In this document: in pieces, positions 14,603 through 23,853 of the stretch | Layout: each line of letters begins with the position of its first letter | Position numbering within the stretch: position 1 is the stretch's first letter | Origin: Lachnospiraceae bacterium | GTDB taxonomy: Bacteria > Bacillota > Clostridia > Lachnospirales > Lachnospiraceae | NCBI GenBank assembly: GCA_017408735.1 | Contig: JAFQUB010000025.1 | Span: 1-32,991 of the forward strand | Direction of reading: 5' to 3' | Length of the DNA: 32,991 nucleotides | Position numbers and translations under genes: made by a program | Notes under the pieces: generated by a model | What the model was told of the DNA's origin: nothing | The model's database searches: none | Seen by the model: only the letters and a program-made list of their open reading frames with translations

Positions 14603-14641
14603 ACTGAAATGATAATGCTCAAACCCGCATAAATACTGGCT

Positions 14642-16138
14642 TTATTTGTCTAATGATTTCATCGTCGGGAACAACAACACATCCCTAATCGCCGGTGAAT
14701 TTGTCAACAGCATTACCAGACGGTCAATTCCGTATCCGATACCACCTGTTGGTGGCATACCGATTTCTAATGCATTCAAGAAGTCTTCGTCTGTTGTGTT
14801 GGCTTCGTCATCACCCTGGGCTAACATTGCTTCCTGGGCTTTGAAACGTTCTCTCTGGTCGATTGGGTCGTTTAATTCGGAGTAAGCGTTTGCCATTTCA
14901 CGACCGTAGATGAATAATTCAAAACGTTCTACATAGTCCGGATTTTCTGGTTTTCTCTTAGTAAGTGGAGAAATTTCAACCGGGTGATCCATAACAAAAG
15001 TAGGCTGAATTAATTTTTCTTCTACAAATTCTTCGAAGAATAAATTAAGAATATCACCTTTTTCATGTCTGTTTTCGTACTCTACATGATGTTCGTCTGC
15101 AACCTTTCTTGCTTCTTCTGTAGTTGCAATCTGGGTAAAGTCTACACCTGCATATTTTTTAACGGCATCTACCATGGTGATTCTTTCAAATGGTTTTCCA
15201 AGGTCAATCATTTCCTCGGCGTAAGGAACTACGGTAGTTCCGCATACTTCCTGTGCTACGGTACGGAACATATCCTCTGTTAAGTCCATCATTCCGTTGT
15301 AGTCTGTGTATGCCTGATATAATTCCATCAAAGTAAATTCCGGATTGTGTCTTGCGTCTGTTCCTTCGTTACGGAATACACGTCCAATTTCATAGACACG
15401 TTCTAATCCGCCCACAATCAGACGTTTCAGATACAATTCCAAAGAAATACGCAATTTAACGTCTTCACTTAATGCATTGTAATGAGTTTCAAATGGTCTT
15501 GCGGCTGCACCACCAGCGTTGGAAACTAACATTGGTGTTTCCACTTCCATAAATCCATTTCCGTCTAAATAACGACGAATGGCGCTGATAATTTTAGAAC
15601 GCATGATAAAAGTTTCTTTAACGTCCTGATTCATTACTAAATCCACATATCTCTGACGATAACGGATATCTGTGTTTGTTAAACCATGGAATTTTTCCGG
15701 AAGAATCTGTAAACTCTTAGTTAATAAAGTCACTTCTTCCGCATGGATAGACTTTTCGCCTGTTTTTGTTTCAAACACCTGACCTTTGATTCCAACAATA
15801 TCACCGATATCAAATTTCTTGAAATCCTTATATGGTTCTTCACCGATACTATCCCTTGCCACGTAAGACTGGATAGAACCCTGTAAATCCTGAATATTAC
15901 AAAAAGATGCTTTTCCCATCACACGTTTGGACATCACACGTCCTGCTACGGTAACGGTTTTTCCTTCTAATTCTGCAAAGTTTTCTTTGATTTCCATGCT
16001 GTGATGTGTCACATCATATTTTGTAATCTGAAATGGGTCCTTTCCTGCTGCCTGCAAGTCTGCAAGCTTTTCACGACGAACCTTTAACAACTGGTTAATA
16101 TCCTGCTCTTTTACCTGTTCATTCTTCTGTTCAGCCAT
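14642..16138 (-). CDS. lysS: Lysyl-tRNA synthetase, class II
   Basis: Charges tRNA-Lys with lysine in the cytoplasm. The 498-residue protein has an N-terminal OB-fold anticodon-binding domain ([27 protein letters not shown]) at about 60-145 and a class II catalytic core with motif 2 ([17 protein letters not shown]) near 255-272 and motif 3 ([13 protein letters not shown]) near the C-terminus. AAGGAG lies 8 bases before the ATG at 16138. It follows greA by 12 bases, so the two are cotranscribed from the promoter at 16681-16709. No terminator of its own is seen before the mobile-element boundary 40-odd bases after the stop. Confidence 0.97.
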   Translation of the reverse strand: MAEQKNEQVKEQDINQLLKVRREKLADLQAAGKDPFQITKYDVTHHSMEIKENFAELEGKTVTVAGRVMSKRVMGKASFCNIQDLQGSIQSYVARDSIGEEPYKDFKKFDIGDIVGIKGQVFETKTGEKSIHAEEVTLLTKSLQILPEKFHGLTNTDIRYRQRYVDLVMNQDVKETFIMRSKIISAIRRYLDGNGFMEVETPMLVSNAGGAAARPFETHYNALSEDVKLRISLELYLKRLIVGGLERVYEIGRVFRNEGTDARHNPEFTLMELYQAYTDYNGMMDLTEDMFRTVAQEVCGTTVVPYAEEMIDLGKPFERITMVDAVKKYAGVDFTQIATTEEARKVADEHHVEYENRHEKGDILNLFFEEFVEEKLIQPTFVMDHPVEISPLTKRKPENPDYVERFELFIYGREMANAYSELNDPIDQRERFKAQEAMLAQGDDEANTTDEDFLNALEIGMPPTGGIGYGIDRLVMLLTNSPAIRDVLLFPTMKSLDK

Positions 16139-16150
16139 CTTGTGCACTCC

Positions 16151-16633
16151 TTAGTTTGATCTCTGAATTTCTAATACTTTATACTGGATAATTCCTGCCT
16201 GTGTTTCTACTTCCACTACATCGCCCACTTTAGAACCGATTAATGCATGACCTACCGGTGATTCATTAGAAATCTTGCCCTGTAAGCTGTTTGCTTCTGT
16301 AGAACCTACAATTTTGAATTCCATTTCTTCTTCATATTCCATGTCATATACCTTTACACGGCATCCAACATTGATTTTATCTAAATCTACTTCGTCTTCT
16401 ACTACGACTTCAGCATTCTTTAAAATCTTTTCAATTTCTTCAATTCTTGCTTCGATATCTCTCTGCTCATCCTTCGCTGCATCATATTCAGCATTTTCAG
16501 ATAAGTCACCCTGTTCTCTGGCTTCCTTGATTTTTTCAGCAACTTCTTTACGTTTTACTGTTTTTAAATCCTCAAGTTCATCCTCTAATTTTCTAAGCCC
16601 TTCATATGTTAAAAGATTTTTCTTTTCGCTCAT
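16151..16633 (-). CDS. greA: Transcription elongation factor GreA
   Basis: Rescues backtracked RNA polymerase by stimulating transcript cleavage. The 160-residue protein has the N-terminal coiled coil (about residues 9-75) with the tip acidic motif [15 protein letters not shown], and a C-terminal FKBP-like domain ending with [18 protein letters not shown]. The ATG at 16633 is preferred, with GGAAGGG about 8 bases upstream; a GTG at 16642 overlaps that site. It is followed by lysS after 12 bases, and a consensus promoter lies in the 3' end of dusB upstream. Confidence 0.97.
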   Translation of the reverse strand: MSEKKNLLTYEGLRKLEDELEDLKTVKRKEVAEKIKEAREQGDLSENAEYDAAKDEQRDIEARIEEIEKILKNAEVVVEDEVDLDKINVGCRVKVYDMEYEEEMEFKIVGSTEANSLQGKISNESPVGHALIGSKVGDVVEVETQAGIIQYKVLEIQRSN

Positions 16634-16680
16634 GTTATTCACCCTTCCAATTTACATTTTTCAAATTTCACAGTCTTAAT

Positions 16681-16709
16681 ATTATAAAACACCTACAGCC
16701 ATTCGTCAA
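16681..16709 (-). promoter_or_regulatory. Sigma-A promoter for greA-lysS
   Basis: TTGACG (16704-16709), 17-base spacer, TATAAT (16681-16686) on the minus strand. The -35 lies in the last codons of dusB, so greA-lysS can be transcribed separately from the upstream genes. Confidence 0.8.
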
Positions 16710-17652
16710 GTAATTGTTGTAAGCTCTCCATGGACTCAGCTGTATTTACCGCTGCCCGAAGTGCCGCCGAATGTGGCAGTCCACCGGTATACCATGAAAT
16801 ATGTTTCCGCATTTCCCGCACTGCAGTATATTCTCCTTTGTACTCCAGCTGAAGTTTTGCGTGTTTCTCTATCATTTCCTTGATTTCCTGAGCCGTTGGA
16901 CGCTCTATCTGCTCTCCCTGCTCCAAATATGCATTCAATTCCCGGAATATCCAAGGGTTTCCTCTGGCACCCCTGCCCACCATAATTCCGTCACAGCCGG
17001 TTTCTTCCAACATCCGTTTTCCGTCTTCCGGCGTAAAAATGTCACCATTTCCAATGACCGGAATGGTCACCGCTTCCTTCACCTGACGGATGATATCCCA
17101 GTCTGCTTTTCCTGAATAATACTGTTCTCTGGTTCTGCCATGGACTGCAATGGCACTGGCACCTGCATCTTCCATGCGTTTTGCCATTTCCACTGCATTT
17201 ATGTGTTCCTCATCAAAACCCTTGCGGATTTTTACAGTTACCGGCTTATCAATTGCTTTTACCACGTTTCTTACAATTTCCTCTGCAAGCTTTGGATTCT
17301 TCATCAACGCCGAACCTTCATGGTTGTTTACCACCTTAGGCACAGGACATCCCATGTTGATATCCAGTATGGAAAATGGACGTTCTTCTATTTTCTTTGC
17401 CATTTCTGCCATAATCTTAGGATCAGAACCAAAAAACTGCAGTGATACTGGACATTCCTTCTCATGAATCTGCAATAACTCTATGGTATTTTTATTGTTA
17501 TAGAAAATAGCCTTTGCGCTGACCATTTCCATACAGATAAGTCCTGCCCCCATCTCCTTACATAGCAGACGGAAGGGCAAATCGGTAACACCTGCCATAG
17601 GCGCCAGCACAACGTTATTTTCCAATGTCACATTGCCAATCTTAAGTTTCAT
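16693..17652 (-). CDS. dusB: tRNA-dihydrouridine synthase (DusB-like)
   Basis: FMN enzyme that reduces uridine to dihydrouridine in tRNA. The 319 residues form a TIM barrel with [12 protein letters not shown] at 17-28, [10 protein letters not shown] with the catalytic Cys102, VKIRKGFD and [16 protein letters not shown] for tRNA and FMN contacts, and GNGDIF plus [13 protein letters not shown] for phosphate binding. A helical domain ends the protein. It follows coaX by 9 bases. The dusB-greA-lysS order is common in Clostridia. Which uridine is modified cannot be told from sequence. Confidence 0.95.
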   Translation of the reverse strand: MKLKIGNVTLENNVVLAPMAGVTDLPFRLLCKEMGAGLICMEMVSAKAIFYNNKNTIELLQIHEKECPVSLQFFGSDPKIMAEMAKKIEERPFSILDINMGCPVPKVVNNHEGSALMKNPKLAEEIVRNVVKAIDKPVTVKIRKGFDEEHINAVEMAKRMEDAGASAIAVHGRTREQYYSGKADWDIIRQVKEAVTIPVIGNGDIFTPEDGKRMLEETGCDGIMVGRGARGNPWIFRELNAYLEQGEQIERPTAQEIKEMIEKHAKLQLEYKGEYTAVREMRKHISWYTGGLPHSAALRAAVNTAESMESLQQLLDEWL

Positions 17653-17661
17653 TTTTTATTC

Positions 17662-18432
17662 CTATTCCATGTTTTTATTGTAAATGATACGTAATCCCTG
17701 CAAGGTCAGCATGGAATCGTAAATATCAATGGCTTCCGTTTCCTGTGCAATAATTTTACCAAGACCTCCGGTTGCTACTGCCTTTACATTTTCATAACCA
17801 CACTCTTCCTTCATCTTTTGGATGATATACTCTGTCTGACCAATCTGTCCATAAAATAAACCTGCCTGCATGCTGGTGATGGTTTCTCTGGCAAGAATGG
17901 TTTTTGGCTTACAGATTTCAATTTCCGGGAGCTTGGCCGCCTTTTCCCAAAGAGCCTCTCCGGCGGTACGAATCCCCGGTGCTGTGATTCCTGCCACAAA
18001 ACTTCCATCTGCTGTTACCAAATCATAGGTAGTAGCTGTACCAAAATCAAGTACAATCACAGGACCGCCATATAGTGTATAAGCCGCCACAGCATCCACA
18101 ATTCTATCTGCCCCAATCTGTCTTGGATTTTCTGTCAGCACCTTAATTCCGGTTTTTACACCCGGTCCTACAATCAACGGCTGCTGTCCAAAATATTTCA
18201 CAATGGCATTATTAAAAGAATGCATAATATTTGGCACTACAGAAGCAATAATAATTCCATCGATATCTTTTACCTGCAAACCGTTGTAACCAATCATGTT
18301 ACAAATAACGCTTCCGTATTCATCGGAAGTTCTTGGCATCTTAGTTGTAAGACGGAAAGTAGCTACCACTTCTTCTTTCTTGAACACACCAAAGGTAATA
18401 TTTGTATTTCCAATGTCTACTACTAATAACAT
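17662..18432 (-). CDS. coaX: Type III pantothenate kinase
   Basis: Phosphorylates pantothenate in the first step of coenzyme A synthesis. The 256-residue ASKHA-fold protein has the phosphate loop DIGNTN at 6-11, the substrate motif GADR at 107-110 with the following VDAVAAY, and DFGTATT at 129-135. These define the CoaX type, which is insensitive to CoA feedback and has an unusually high ATP Km. The start codon directly abuts the stop of the upstream small gene (TAAATG), showing tight operon packing. Confidence 0.96.
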   Translation of the reverse strand: MLLVVDIGNTNITFGVFKKEEVVATFRLTTKMPRTSDEYGSVICNMIGYNGLQVKDIDGIIIASVVPNIMHSFNNAIVKYFGQQPLIVGPGVKTGIKVLTENPRQIGADRIVDAVAAYTLYGGPVIVLDFGTATTYDLVTADGSFVAGITAPGIRTAGEALWEKAAKLPEIEICKPKTILARETITSMQAGLFYGQIGQTEYIIQKMKEECGYENVKAVATGGLGKIIAQETEAIDIYDSMLTLQGLRIIYNKNME

Positions 18433-18798
18433 TTATTCTTCCTCCCCGGCAAGCAGTTCTGCAATATTTTCATGTAGTATAAAGGTCTTATAAAAAAGTT
18501 CCAATGACTCAAATAATTCCTTTTTTGTTTCCTGAAGCTGTTTTATTTTTAAGGCACTTCCGATTTCATCATAAAGAATATCTTCCTCGTCTGCCTCTGT
18601 TTCCATGGTAAGATTTCCTTCATCATCAAATACAAGACTGAAGATTCCTCCTACTTCCTCAGTAAACAACACAGACATAATTTGTAATTCCTCCCGAATC
18701 CCTTCCGGAAGCGCTCCAAATCTTGCACTATTAAAGTAAAATTTCTGTTCATATGTGCTGGCTGCACACAATACATTTTCTTCTTTATACATATCCAT
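18433..18798 (-). CDS. Small acidic protein, DUF6145-like
   Basis: A 121-residue soluble acidic protein placed between birA and coaX. It resembles the small DUF6145 proteins found at this position in Lachnospiraceae. Visible features are an N-terminal CAASTYEQKFYFN strand pair, a beta-rich middle (GGIFSLVFDDEGNLTME) and a long C-terminal helix (LQETKKELFESLELFYKTF). The ATG at 18798 is preferred because GAGG lies 5 bases upstream. It overlaps the birA end by 14 bases. Function unknown. Confidence 0.75.
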   Translation of the reverse strand: MDMYKEENVLCAASTYEQKFYFNSARFGALPEGIREELQIMSVLFTEEVGGIFSLVFDDEGNLTMETEADEEDILYDEIGSALKIKQLQETKKELFESLELFYKTFILHENIAELLAGEEE

Positions 18799-19609
18799 AC
18801 ATTCCTCTAACAGATACTTCTCCTGCATACACAGTAATGATTCTGCCGTCCTTTTCTATTAATAATTCGCCTTTATCATTGATTCCGCGGGCAATACCGT
18901 TATATTCACCTTTCGGGTCCAATACGCGTACCTGAACGTCTTTGTTTACCAGAAAATTCTCATAATCTTCTTTTAAAAATTTTAAATCATGACTTTCCAT
19001 AAACTTCTGATAATCCTGCTCAAAATATTCCATTGCCTTTCCTATCACCTGAGAACGCTTTAATTTTTTCCCTGTACCAAGAAAAAGGGAGGTTGCCTTT
19101 TCCTGCAATTCCTCCTGTATTTTTCTATTGTTCACATTTATGCCGGTGCCAATGATTACATAATGAATTCTGTCTATATCGGCACTCATTTCTGTAAGAA
19201 TACCGGTAATCTTCTTTTTCTGTAATACAATATCATTGGGCCATTTAATCTGAATCCCATGCTCACCTGCTTCTAAACCATACAATTCCTGAAAAGTTCT
19301 TGCAAGGCTCAGTGCCATTACCAAGGTCAGCATAGAGGCCTCTATGGGCTGTATCTGAGGTTTTAGCAGTGTTGTCATATAAACTGCCTCGCCTTTTGGA
19401 GATTCCCATACTCTGCCCAGTCTGCCCCTGCCCTGTGTCTGCGCTTCTGCCACTATTAAAGCGCCATGGGATGCTCCTGCCTTTGCCAATTCTTTCGCCC
19501 TGATATTGGTAGAGTCTGTTTCTCTATAATAATGGATTTCTCTTCCATTCCATTCTGTTTTCAGATTGTTTCTGATTTCATCTTCATTTAAAATATCCGG
19601 TATTTCCAT
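18785..19609 (-). CDS. birA: Biotin--[acetyl-CoA-carboxylase] ligase without HTH domain
   Basis: Attaches biotin to carboxylase carrier domains through biotinyl-AMP. The 274-residue protein starts straight into the catalytic domain: RETDSTN near residues 31-37, the biotin/ATP loop GRGRLGRVW near 68-76, KWPNDI and GILTEMSAD, then a small SH3-like C-terminal domain with GIARGINDKGELLIE. The N-terminal winged helix that makes BirA a repressor is absent, so it is a monofunctional (group I) ligase. The ATG at 19609 is the only usable in-frame start near the ribosome site; AAAAGGAG lies a long 16 bases upstream. It follows the small membrane gene by 29 bases. Confidence 0.95.
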   Translation of the reverse strand: MEIPDILNEDEIRNNLKTEWNGREIHYYRETDSTNIRAKELAKAGASHGALIVAEAQTQGRGRLGRVWESPKGEAVYMTTLLKPQIQPIEASMLTLVMALSLARTFQELYGLEAGEHGIQIKWPNDIVLQKKKITGILTEMSADIDRIHYVIIGTGINVNNRKIQEELQEKATSLFLGTGKKLKRSQVIGKAMEYFEQDYQKFMESHDLKFLKEDYENFLVNKDVQVRVLDPKGEYNGIARGINDKGELLIEKDGRIITVYAGEVSVRGMYGYV

Positions 19610-19638
19610 TTTCGTTCCACAGAAGCTCCTTTTCTTTT

Positions 19639-19899
19639 CTAAATGACCAATGCCACTGCAATTAGAAACAATGTGATTCCAATGCCAAAAAAGCAAACTG
19701 CAGCCACTTTATTTTTTCCTGCTCTTTTCACACCCCACATACAATTCATAAATGCGGCCAGCAAAAAAATTACTGGAAACATAAAGGGCTTTAATTCGCC
19801 GTTCCAAAAGGCAAACAGGGCTGACAAGATAATCAGGATTCCCACTCCCAGATTGACACAATCGATGGTATTAATATCTTTGTCCGTAAGTTTATTCAT
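19639..19899 (-). CDS. Small two-to-three helix membrane protein, unknown
   Basis: An 86-residue membrane protein with hydrophobic segments at about 17-32, 38-55 and 67-86, and a conserved-looking Asn-Cys-Met-Trp-Gly loop. I do not recognise a family. The ATG at 19899 overlaps the argF stop by 8 bases and has GGTGAGG immediately upstream, so it is likely translated by coupling with argF. Confidence 0.7.
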   Translation of the reverse strand: MNKLTDKDINTIDCVNLGVGILIILSALFAFWNGELKPFMFPVIFLLAAFMNCMWGVKRAGKNKVAAVCFFGIGITLFLIAVALVI

Positions 19900-20836
19900 T
19901 AGCCTCACCAAGAGTTGCTACCATAACAGCCTTAATGGTATGCATACGGTTTTCTGCTTCATCAAATACCAGTGACTTAGAAGATTCAAACACTTCTTCT
20001 GTCACTTCGTTTCCTTTTACTGCCGGCAGACAGTGTAAAAATACTGTAGTGTCTTTTCCGGTACGGTTCATCAGTTCTGTATTTATCTGATAATCCTTTA
20101 ACATTTCAATTCTTTCTGCCGCCTTGTCTTCTTCACCCATAGATGCCCATACGTCTGTGTAAAGCACGTCTGCATCTTTCACACCGTCCAAAGAATCTGT
20201 GATTGTGATGCTTCCGCCGGATTCTTTTGCATATCCCTTAGTCAGTTCCACTAAATCTTCCTGTGGCCATAATTCTTTCGGTGCAACAATAGTGAAATGA
20301 AGTCCCAACTTTCCGGAACCAATCATTAAAGAGTTTGCCATGTTGTTACGTCCATCGCCAAGGTACACAAAATGAATTCCTTTTAAATATCCGAAATGTT
20401 CTTTCACTGTTAAAAAGTCCGCCAAAATCTGTGTTGGATGGTAATCGTCTGTCAGACCGTTCCAAACAGGTACACCGCTGTATTCTGCTAATTTTTCCAC
20501 GGTGCTGTGCTTAAATCCACGGAATTCAATTCCATCAAACATGCGTCCCAATACTCTTGCTGTGTCTTCCACGCTTTCCTTATGTCCTAACTGAATGTCG
20601 TTTTTGCCCAGATATTCCGGAAAACCACCTTCGTCATTACAAGCTACTGTAAAAGCACAACGAGTTCTTGTAGATGGCTTTTCAAAAATCAAAGCAATGT
20701 TTTTGCCTTTCAGGCTATTTCCTAAAATACCTTTTTTCTTCTTTGCTTTCAGTTCTGCTGCCAAATCAATAAGATACATGATTTCTTCCGGTGTAAAATC
20801 CTTCAGTGTTAAAAAATTGCGTCCTTTTAAATTCAT
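19892..20836 (-). CDS. argF: Ornithine carbamoyltransferase
   Basis: Forms citrulline from ornithine and carbamoyl phosphate in arginine synthesis. The 314-residue protein has the carbamoyl-phosphate loop STRTR at 55-59, the DDYHPTQ and DGRNNMANS motifs in the middle, and HCLPA near residue 271 for ornithine binding. No other arginine genes are nearby. It follows the patatin-like gene by 11 bases, an unusual partner for an arginine enzyme. An argI/ptc-type catabolic role is possible, but the motifs fit OTCase rather than putrescine carbamoyltransferase. Confidence 0.96.
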   Translation of the reverse strand: MNLKGRNFLTLKDFTPEEIMYLIDLAAELKAKKKKGILGNSLKGKNIALIFEKPSTRTRCAFTVACNDEGGFPEYLGKNDIQLGHKESVEDTARVLGRMFDGIEFRGFKHSTVEKLAEYSGVPVWNGLTDDYHPTQILADFLTVKEHFGYLKGIHFVYLGDGRNNMANSLMIGSGKLGLHFTIVAPKELWPQEDLVELTKGYAKESGGSITITDSLDGVKDADVLYTDVWASMGEEDKAAERIEMLKDYQINTELMNRTGKDTTVFLHCLPAVKGNEVTEEVFESSKSLVFDEAENRMHTIKAVMVATLGEANE

Positions 20837-20847
20837 TTTTCTTCCTC

Positions 20848-22029
20848 CTAAGCGTCTGGTTCTTCTTCTACTGTTTTTTCCGGGAGTTTATTTAAAATCA
20901 CATAAACAAATGCCGGAAGTCCTTCCCTTTCTTCTTTTTCTCCAATAGAGTCTATCAGTTCTTCTACTGTATAAATCGAATACTTTGGCACTTTAAAAAG
21001 CTTTGCCGTAGCCTCTAAAATGGAAAGGTATAATGTTCTATAATCATATTTTCTTAATTTTAATACTTCTGCAATGATACCTAAGGTATCCTCCACATAA
21101 GCACGGTAAGTTGGCTTTGTACTTTTGGGCGCATATATGCTGTTTACAAATTCCATTACCGTTTCGTCTATATTTGTAAGCTGTCTTACATAATAACACT
21201 CTTTTTGAGATTCATCAATATAATATATTTTGCCGGATAATTGATACAACATTCTCTGAGTATCAAAGTACCCGATTTTCATATTGTTACTACTCTTTTT
21301 TGCATCAAAATTTAGTATATTTCCCAAATTCACTCTTGGCTCTACGCTATATATATTCACATCTTCCGGTATTTCTATCGGTTTATTTCTTCCAATGCCG
21401 AAAATCCGAAGTACAATAATATTTTTATAATCACGTTTGATGAGGGAATCCAAAGGAACATTGTTAATGATTCCCGGGTCCATATAGCTTTTTCCATGAA
21501 GTTTTTCGCGTTTAAAAACCGGAAGATAAGCACTTGCCAACAGAAAATCCGGCAACAGTCCGTCTTCTATCTCTTTTACGTCAATGTCCAGTTCTTTCAT
21601 TTCACTCAGCGAAAAGGTATGGAGATAAAACATGATTTCTCCTGTCTTTATTCGCTGTTCATCAATAGCTCCCGCTATCAGCTCCTTCAAAGGTGTAATG
21701 TCTGCACCGCCATCGGACGTGTATTTAACTACCGCCTGCACCCAGTCAGACAACTTTGCATTGCCACCAAAAAGCTGTGCCATTTTTTCCTCGTCTACTT
21801 CCATCACCTGGGAATTGCTGATATTTTTCCAAATATTTTCTGCTGCTTCTAAATCACCCATGCAAATCAACGCGGCATTCAACGCTCCCACAGAGCTTCC
21901 TGCCAGTGCACAAATCTTTACTCCGGCTTCTTTCAAAGCCCGCCATGCACCAATCTGATATGCACCTTTCGCACCGCCACCCTCTAGGACAAGCGCATAC
22001 TCTTTTGTAAGGTCCAATGACATTTCCAT
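20848..22029 (-). CDS. Patatin-like phospholipase
   Basis: Predicted lipid acyl hydrolase. The 393 residues begin with the oxyanion loop GGGAKG (17-22) and the nucleophile elbow GSSVG with Ser46. The catalytic Asp is Asp184 in DPGIINN, where most members have DGG or DGA. The C-terminal 170 residues form an added helical domain not needed for catalysis. It has no signal peptide, so it acts inside the cell or on the inner leaflet. GGGGTG lies 6 bases before the ATG and a promoter is visible at 22051-22079. It leads the unit continuing into argF and beyond. Confidence 0.92.
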   Translation of the reverse strand: MEMSLDLTKEYALVLEGGGAKGAYQIGAWRALKEAGVKICALAGSSVGALNAALICMGDLEAAENIWKNISNSQVMEVDEEKMAQLFGGNAKLSDWVQAVVKYTSDGGADITPLKELIAGAIDEQRIKTGEIMFYLHTFSLSEMKELDIDVKEIEDGLLPDFLLASAYLPVFKREKLHGKSYMDPGIINNVPLDSLIKRDYKNIIVLRIFGIGRNKPIEIPEDVNIYSVEPRVNLGNILNFDAKKSSNNMKIGYFDTQRMLYQLSGKIYYIDESQKECYYVRQLTNIDETVMEFVNSIYAPKSTKPTYRAYVEDTLGIIAEVLKLRKYDYRTLYLSILEATAKLFKVPKYSIYTVEELIDSIGEKEEREGLPAFVYVILNKLPEKTVEEEPDA

Positions 22030-22050
22030 TTTATCACCCCATTATTCTAG

Positions 22051-22079
22051 ATTATATACATTTTACCCGAATTTTACAA
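22051..22079 (-). promoter_or_regulatory. Sigma-A promoter for patatin-argF-birA unit
   Basis: TTGTAA (22074-22079), 17-base spacer, TATAAT (22051-22056) on the minus strand, 22 bases before the patatin ATG. It lies directly after the terminator of the SPFH gene. Confidence 0.7.
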
Positions 22080-22086
22080 GTATTCC

Positions 22087-22119
22087 ACAAAAAACAGCCA
22101 TCAAAATGATGACTGTTTT
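22087..22119 (-). terminator. Intrinsic terminator after SPFH gene
   Basis: On the minus strand, AAAACAGTCATCA and TGATGGCTGTTTT pair over 13 bp with one G-U pair, closing a TTT loop. The T-rich tail follows. It lies 5 bases after the SPFH stop. Confidence 0.85.
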
Positions 22120-22123
22120 GCTT

Positions 22124-23041
22124 TTATTTATCTGCTATTTCAACTACGGATTTTGCAAGTCCTGCAAGTCCCTGAATTTCGGATGGAATAATAATCTTTG
22201 TTGCCTGACCATCTGCTGCTTTTGCGAAAGCTTCTAAGCTCTTGATTTTTAATACAGCTTCATCCGGTGCTGCTTCTCTTACGAAACGGATACCGTCTGC
22301 GTTTGCCTGCTGCACTTTTAAGATTGCTTCTGCCTGACCTTCTGCTTCACGAATCATAGCTTCTTTCTTAGCTTCTGCACGAAGAATTGCTGCCTGTTTT
22401 TCTGCTTCTGCTTCTAAGATTGCAGACTGTTTCTTACCTTCTGCCACAAGAATAGTAGATTTCTTTTCACCTTCTGCACGAAGAATGGATTCTCTACGTT
22501 CACGGTCAGCTTTCATCTGTTTTTCCATGGCTTCCTTAATCGTTGCTGGTGGGATAATGTTCTTTAATTCCACACGGTTTACTTTAATTCCCCATGGGTC
22601 TGTTGCCACGTCTAAGGATGCACGCATCTTTGTGTTAATAGTTTCTCTGGAAGTCAATGTTTCATCAAGTTCCAAATCACCGATGATATTACGAAGGGTA
22701 GTTGCTGTTAAGTTCTCAATTGCCATAATTGGATTTTCTACACCATAAGTAAATAGTTTTGGATCTGTAATCTGGAAAAATACTACGGTATCAATCTGAA
22801 TTGTTGCATTATCTTTTGTGATAACCGGCTGTGGTGGGAAATCCACTACCTGTTCTTTCAAAGGAACTTTTTTTGCAATTCGGTCAATAAATGGGACCTT
22901 TACATGAAGTCCTACAGACCAGGTTGACTGATATCCTCCAAGACGTTCCAAAATATATGCCTCTGCCTGAGGTACAACTTTTACATTTGCTACAATTATA
23001 ATTAATACAATAACTAAAAATATAGATAATACATAAAACAC
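22124..23041 (-). CDS. SPFH/stomatin-like membrane protein (QmcA-type)
   Basis: Membrane-microdomain scaffold protein. One N-terminal membrane segment (about residues 3-20 from this start) is followed by the SPFH domain (about 25-190: ERLGGYQSTW, PPQPVITKDNATIQIDTVVFFQI) and a long Ala/Glu/Lys coiled coil (about 190-265). The GTG at 23041 is preferred because GAGGAG lies 9 bases upstream; a TTG at 23083 inside the nfeD end would add 14 charged residues. Pairing with an NfeD protein directly upstream is the classic arrangement. A role in membrane organisation or protease partnership is inferred from the family. Confidence 0.92.
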   Translation of the reverse strand: MFYVLSIFLVIVLIIIVANVKVVPQAEAYILERLGGYQSTWSVGLHVKVPFIDRIAKKVPLKEQVVDFPPQPVITKDNATIQIDTVVFFQITDPKLFTYGVENPIMAIENLTATTLRNIIGDLELDETLTSRETINTKMRASLDVATDPWGIKVNRVELKNIIPPATIKEAMEKQMKADRERRESILRAEGEKKSTILVAEGKKQSAILEAEAEKQAAILRAEAKKEAMIREAEGQAEAILKVQQANADGIRFVREAAPDEAVLKIKSLEAFAKAADGQATKIIIPSEIQGLAGLAKSVVEIADK

Positions 23042-23060
23042 GTTTCTTTTCTCCTCTCTC

Positions 23061-23498
23061 TTATGCGTTCTTTCGTCTGACAAAGGCTTTTACACCTTTG
23101 ATTTCCACTACCTCTACTTCTGTATCGACCGGAATAATTTCATCATCTTCACTTCGTGCAGTCCATTCAATTCCATTCAGAATAATCTGCCCTGTGCCTT
23201 TTAAGTTATCAATCTCTTCTGTAACTACGGCATGCTTTCCTGCCAATTCATCTATATTGGTTTTCGTTCTCTTGAGATTCAGATGCTTCTTTGCAATCGG
23301 TCTGGTGATAAACAATAACAAGAATGACACCACCAGGAATACCACAATCTGCACTTCCACCGGAACACCAAATAATGCAAGAAAAAATGACACTACCGCT
23401 CCACCGGCAAACCATATGGTAGTAAGTCCCATGGTACAAATCTCAATCACTACCATCAGTAAAAAAATCACTAACCATACAATCGTCTGTATTTCCAT
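23061..23498 (-). CDS. NfeD-like short membrane protein
   Basis: Partner of SPFH proteins. The 145 residues hold hydrophobic segments around 5-25, 27-45 and 48-65, then a soluble OB-fold domain (about 85-142, GKHAVVTEEIDNLKGTGQIILNG and VEVVEIKGVKAFVRRK as its strands). This is the short form without the protease domain. The ATG at 23498 has GAGGAGG 7 bases upstream, making the 29 extra upstream residues unlikely. A promoter lies at 23557-23585 and the SPFH gene follows after 19 bases. Confidence 0.92.
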   Translation of the reverse strand: MEIQTIVWLVIFLLMVVIEICTMGLTTIWFAGGAVVSFFLALFGVPVEVQIVVFLVVSFLLLFITRPIAKKHLNLKRTKTNIDELAGKHAVVTEEIDNLKGTGQIILNGIEWTARSEDDEIIPVDTEVEVVEIKGVKAFVRRKNA

Positions 23499-23556
23499 CC
23501 TTTCCCCTCCTCTTTTTTGTACGTCATGCAACGCATTTTTTGTCGCATGCTTTATT

Positions 23557-23585
23557 ATTATACTATATTTTCCATATACAAACAA
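23557..23585 (-). promoter_or_regulatory. Sigma-A-like promoter for nfeD-SPFH
   Basis: TTGTTT (23580-23585), 17-base spacer, TATAAT (23557-23562) on the minus strand, about 58 bases before the nfeD ATG. The -10 is perfect and the -35 weak. Confidence 0.6.
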
Positions 23586-23627
23586 TATGTTTCTTTTAGG
23601 AGAAATTTTAGGGGTGGTTAGCAGGAC

Positions 23628-23708
23628 GCCCCCACCGTCATAAATATAAACCCTTTCAGAGCAGACCGGAACAGCTCTGAAAGGGTTTATATTTATGACG
23701 GTGGGGGC
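23628..23708. repeat. Perfect 35-bp inverted repeat, 11-base centre (IR1)
   Basis: Arms at 23628-23662 and 23674-23708 are exact reverse complements over 35 bases, beginning GCCCCCACCGTC and ending TTTCAGAGC; the centre is AGACCGGAACA. No T-tract follows on either side, so it is not an ordinary terminator. It lies between the nfeD promoter and a 44-codon open frame. Confidence 0.95.
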
Positions 23709-23717
23709 TGTGACTGG

Positions 23718-23852
23718 TTAAGTCCACATATAAAATTTCTTAAATTCAACCTGGAAGGAAGTAGCCGCAACTTCCCGAAATTCATCAAAATTCACCTGCG
23801 AGCCATTATTTATTGTCCTCAAGTTTGTATTAACGTAGTGGCTGCCGTGCAC
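23718..23852 (-). CDS. Possible 44-codon ORF or gene fragment between two palindromes
   Basis: From GTG at 23852 the frame runs 44 codons to TAA at 23718-23720. The product contains HGSHYVNTNLRT, NNGSQVNFDEFREV and VEFKKFYMW, a composition that looks protein-like. There is no clear Shine-Dalgarno sequence, and an in-frame TGA lies just upstream inside the second palindrome. It may be the end of a degraded gene, part of a small repeat element, or chance. I do not recognise it. Confidence 0.25.
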   Translation of the reverse strand: MHGSHYVNTNLRTINNGSQVNFDEFREVAATSFQVEFKKFYMWT

Positions 23853-23853
23853 A

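Noticed and set aside
14489-14642. tRNA gene at the element boundary as integration target
   Set aside because: No cloverleaf or CCA-adjacent T-arm motif (GGTTCGA) is present; the neighbour is the lysS coding end.
16139-16200. T-box leader for lysS
   Set aside because: greA ends 12 bases before lysS, leaving no room for a leader; expression comes from the greA promoter.
23098-23643. Plus-strand open frame of 181 codons over nfeD
   Set aside because: It is antisense to a clear NfeD gene, Ser/Thr/Ile-rich, and lacks a ribosome site.
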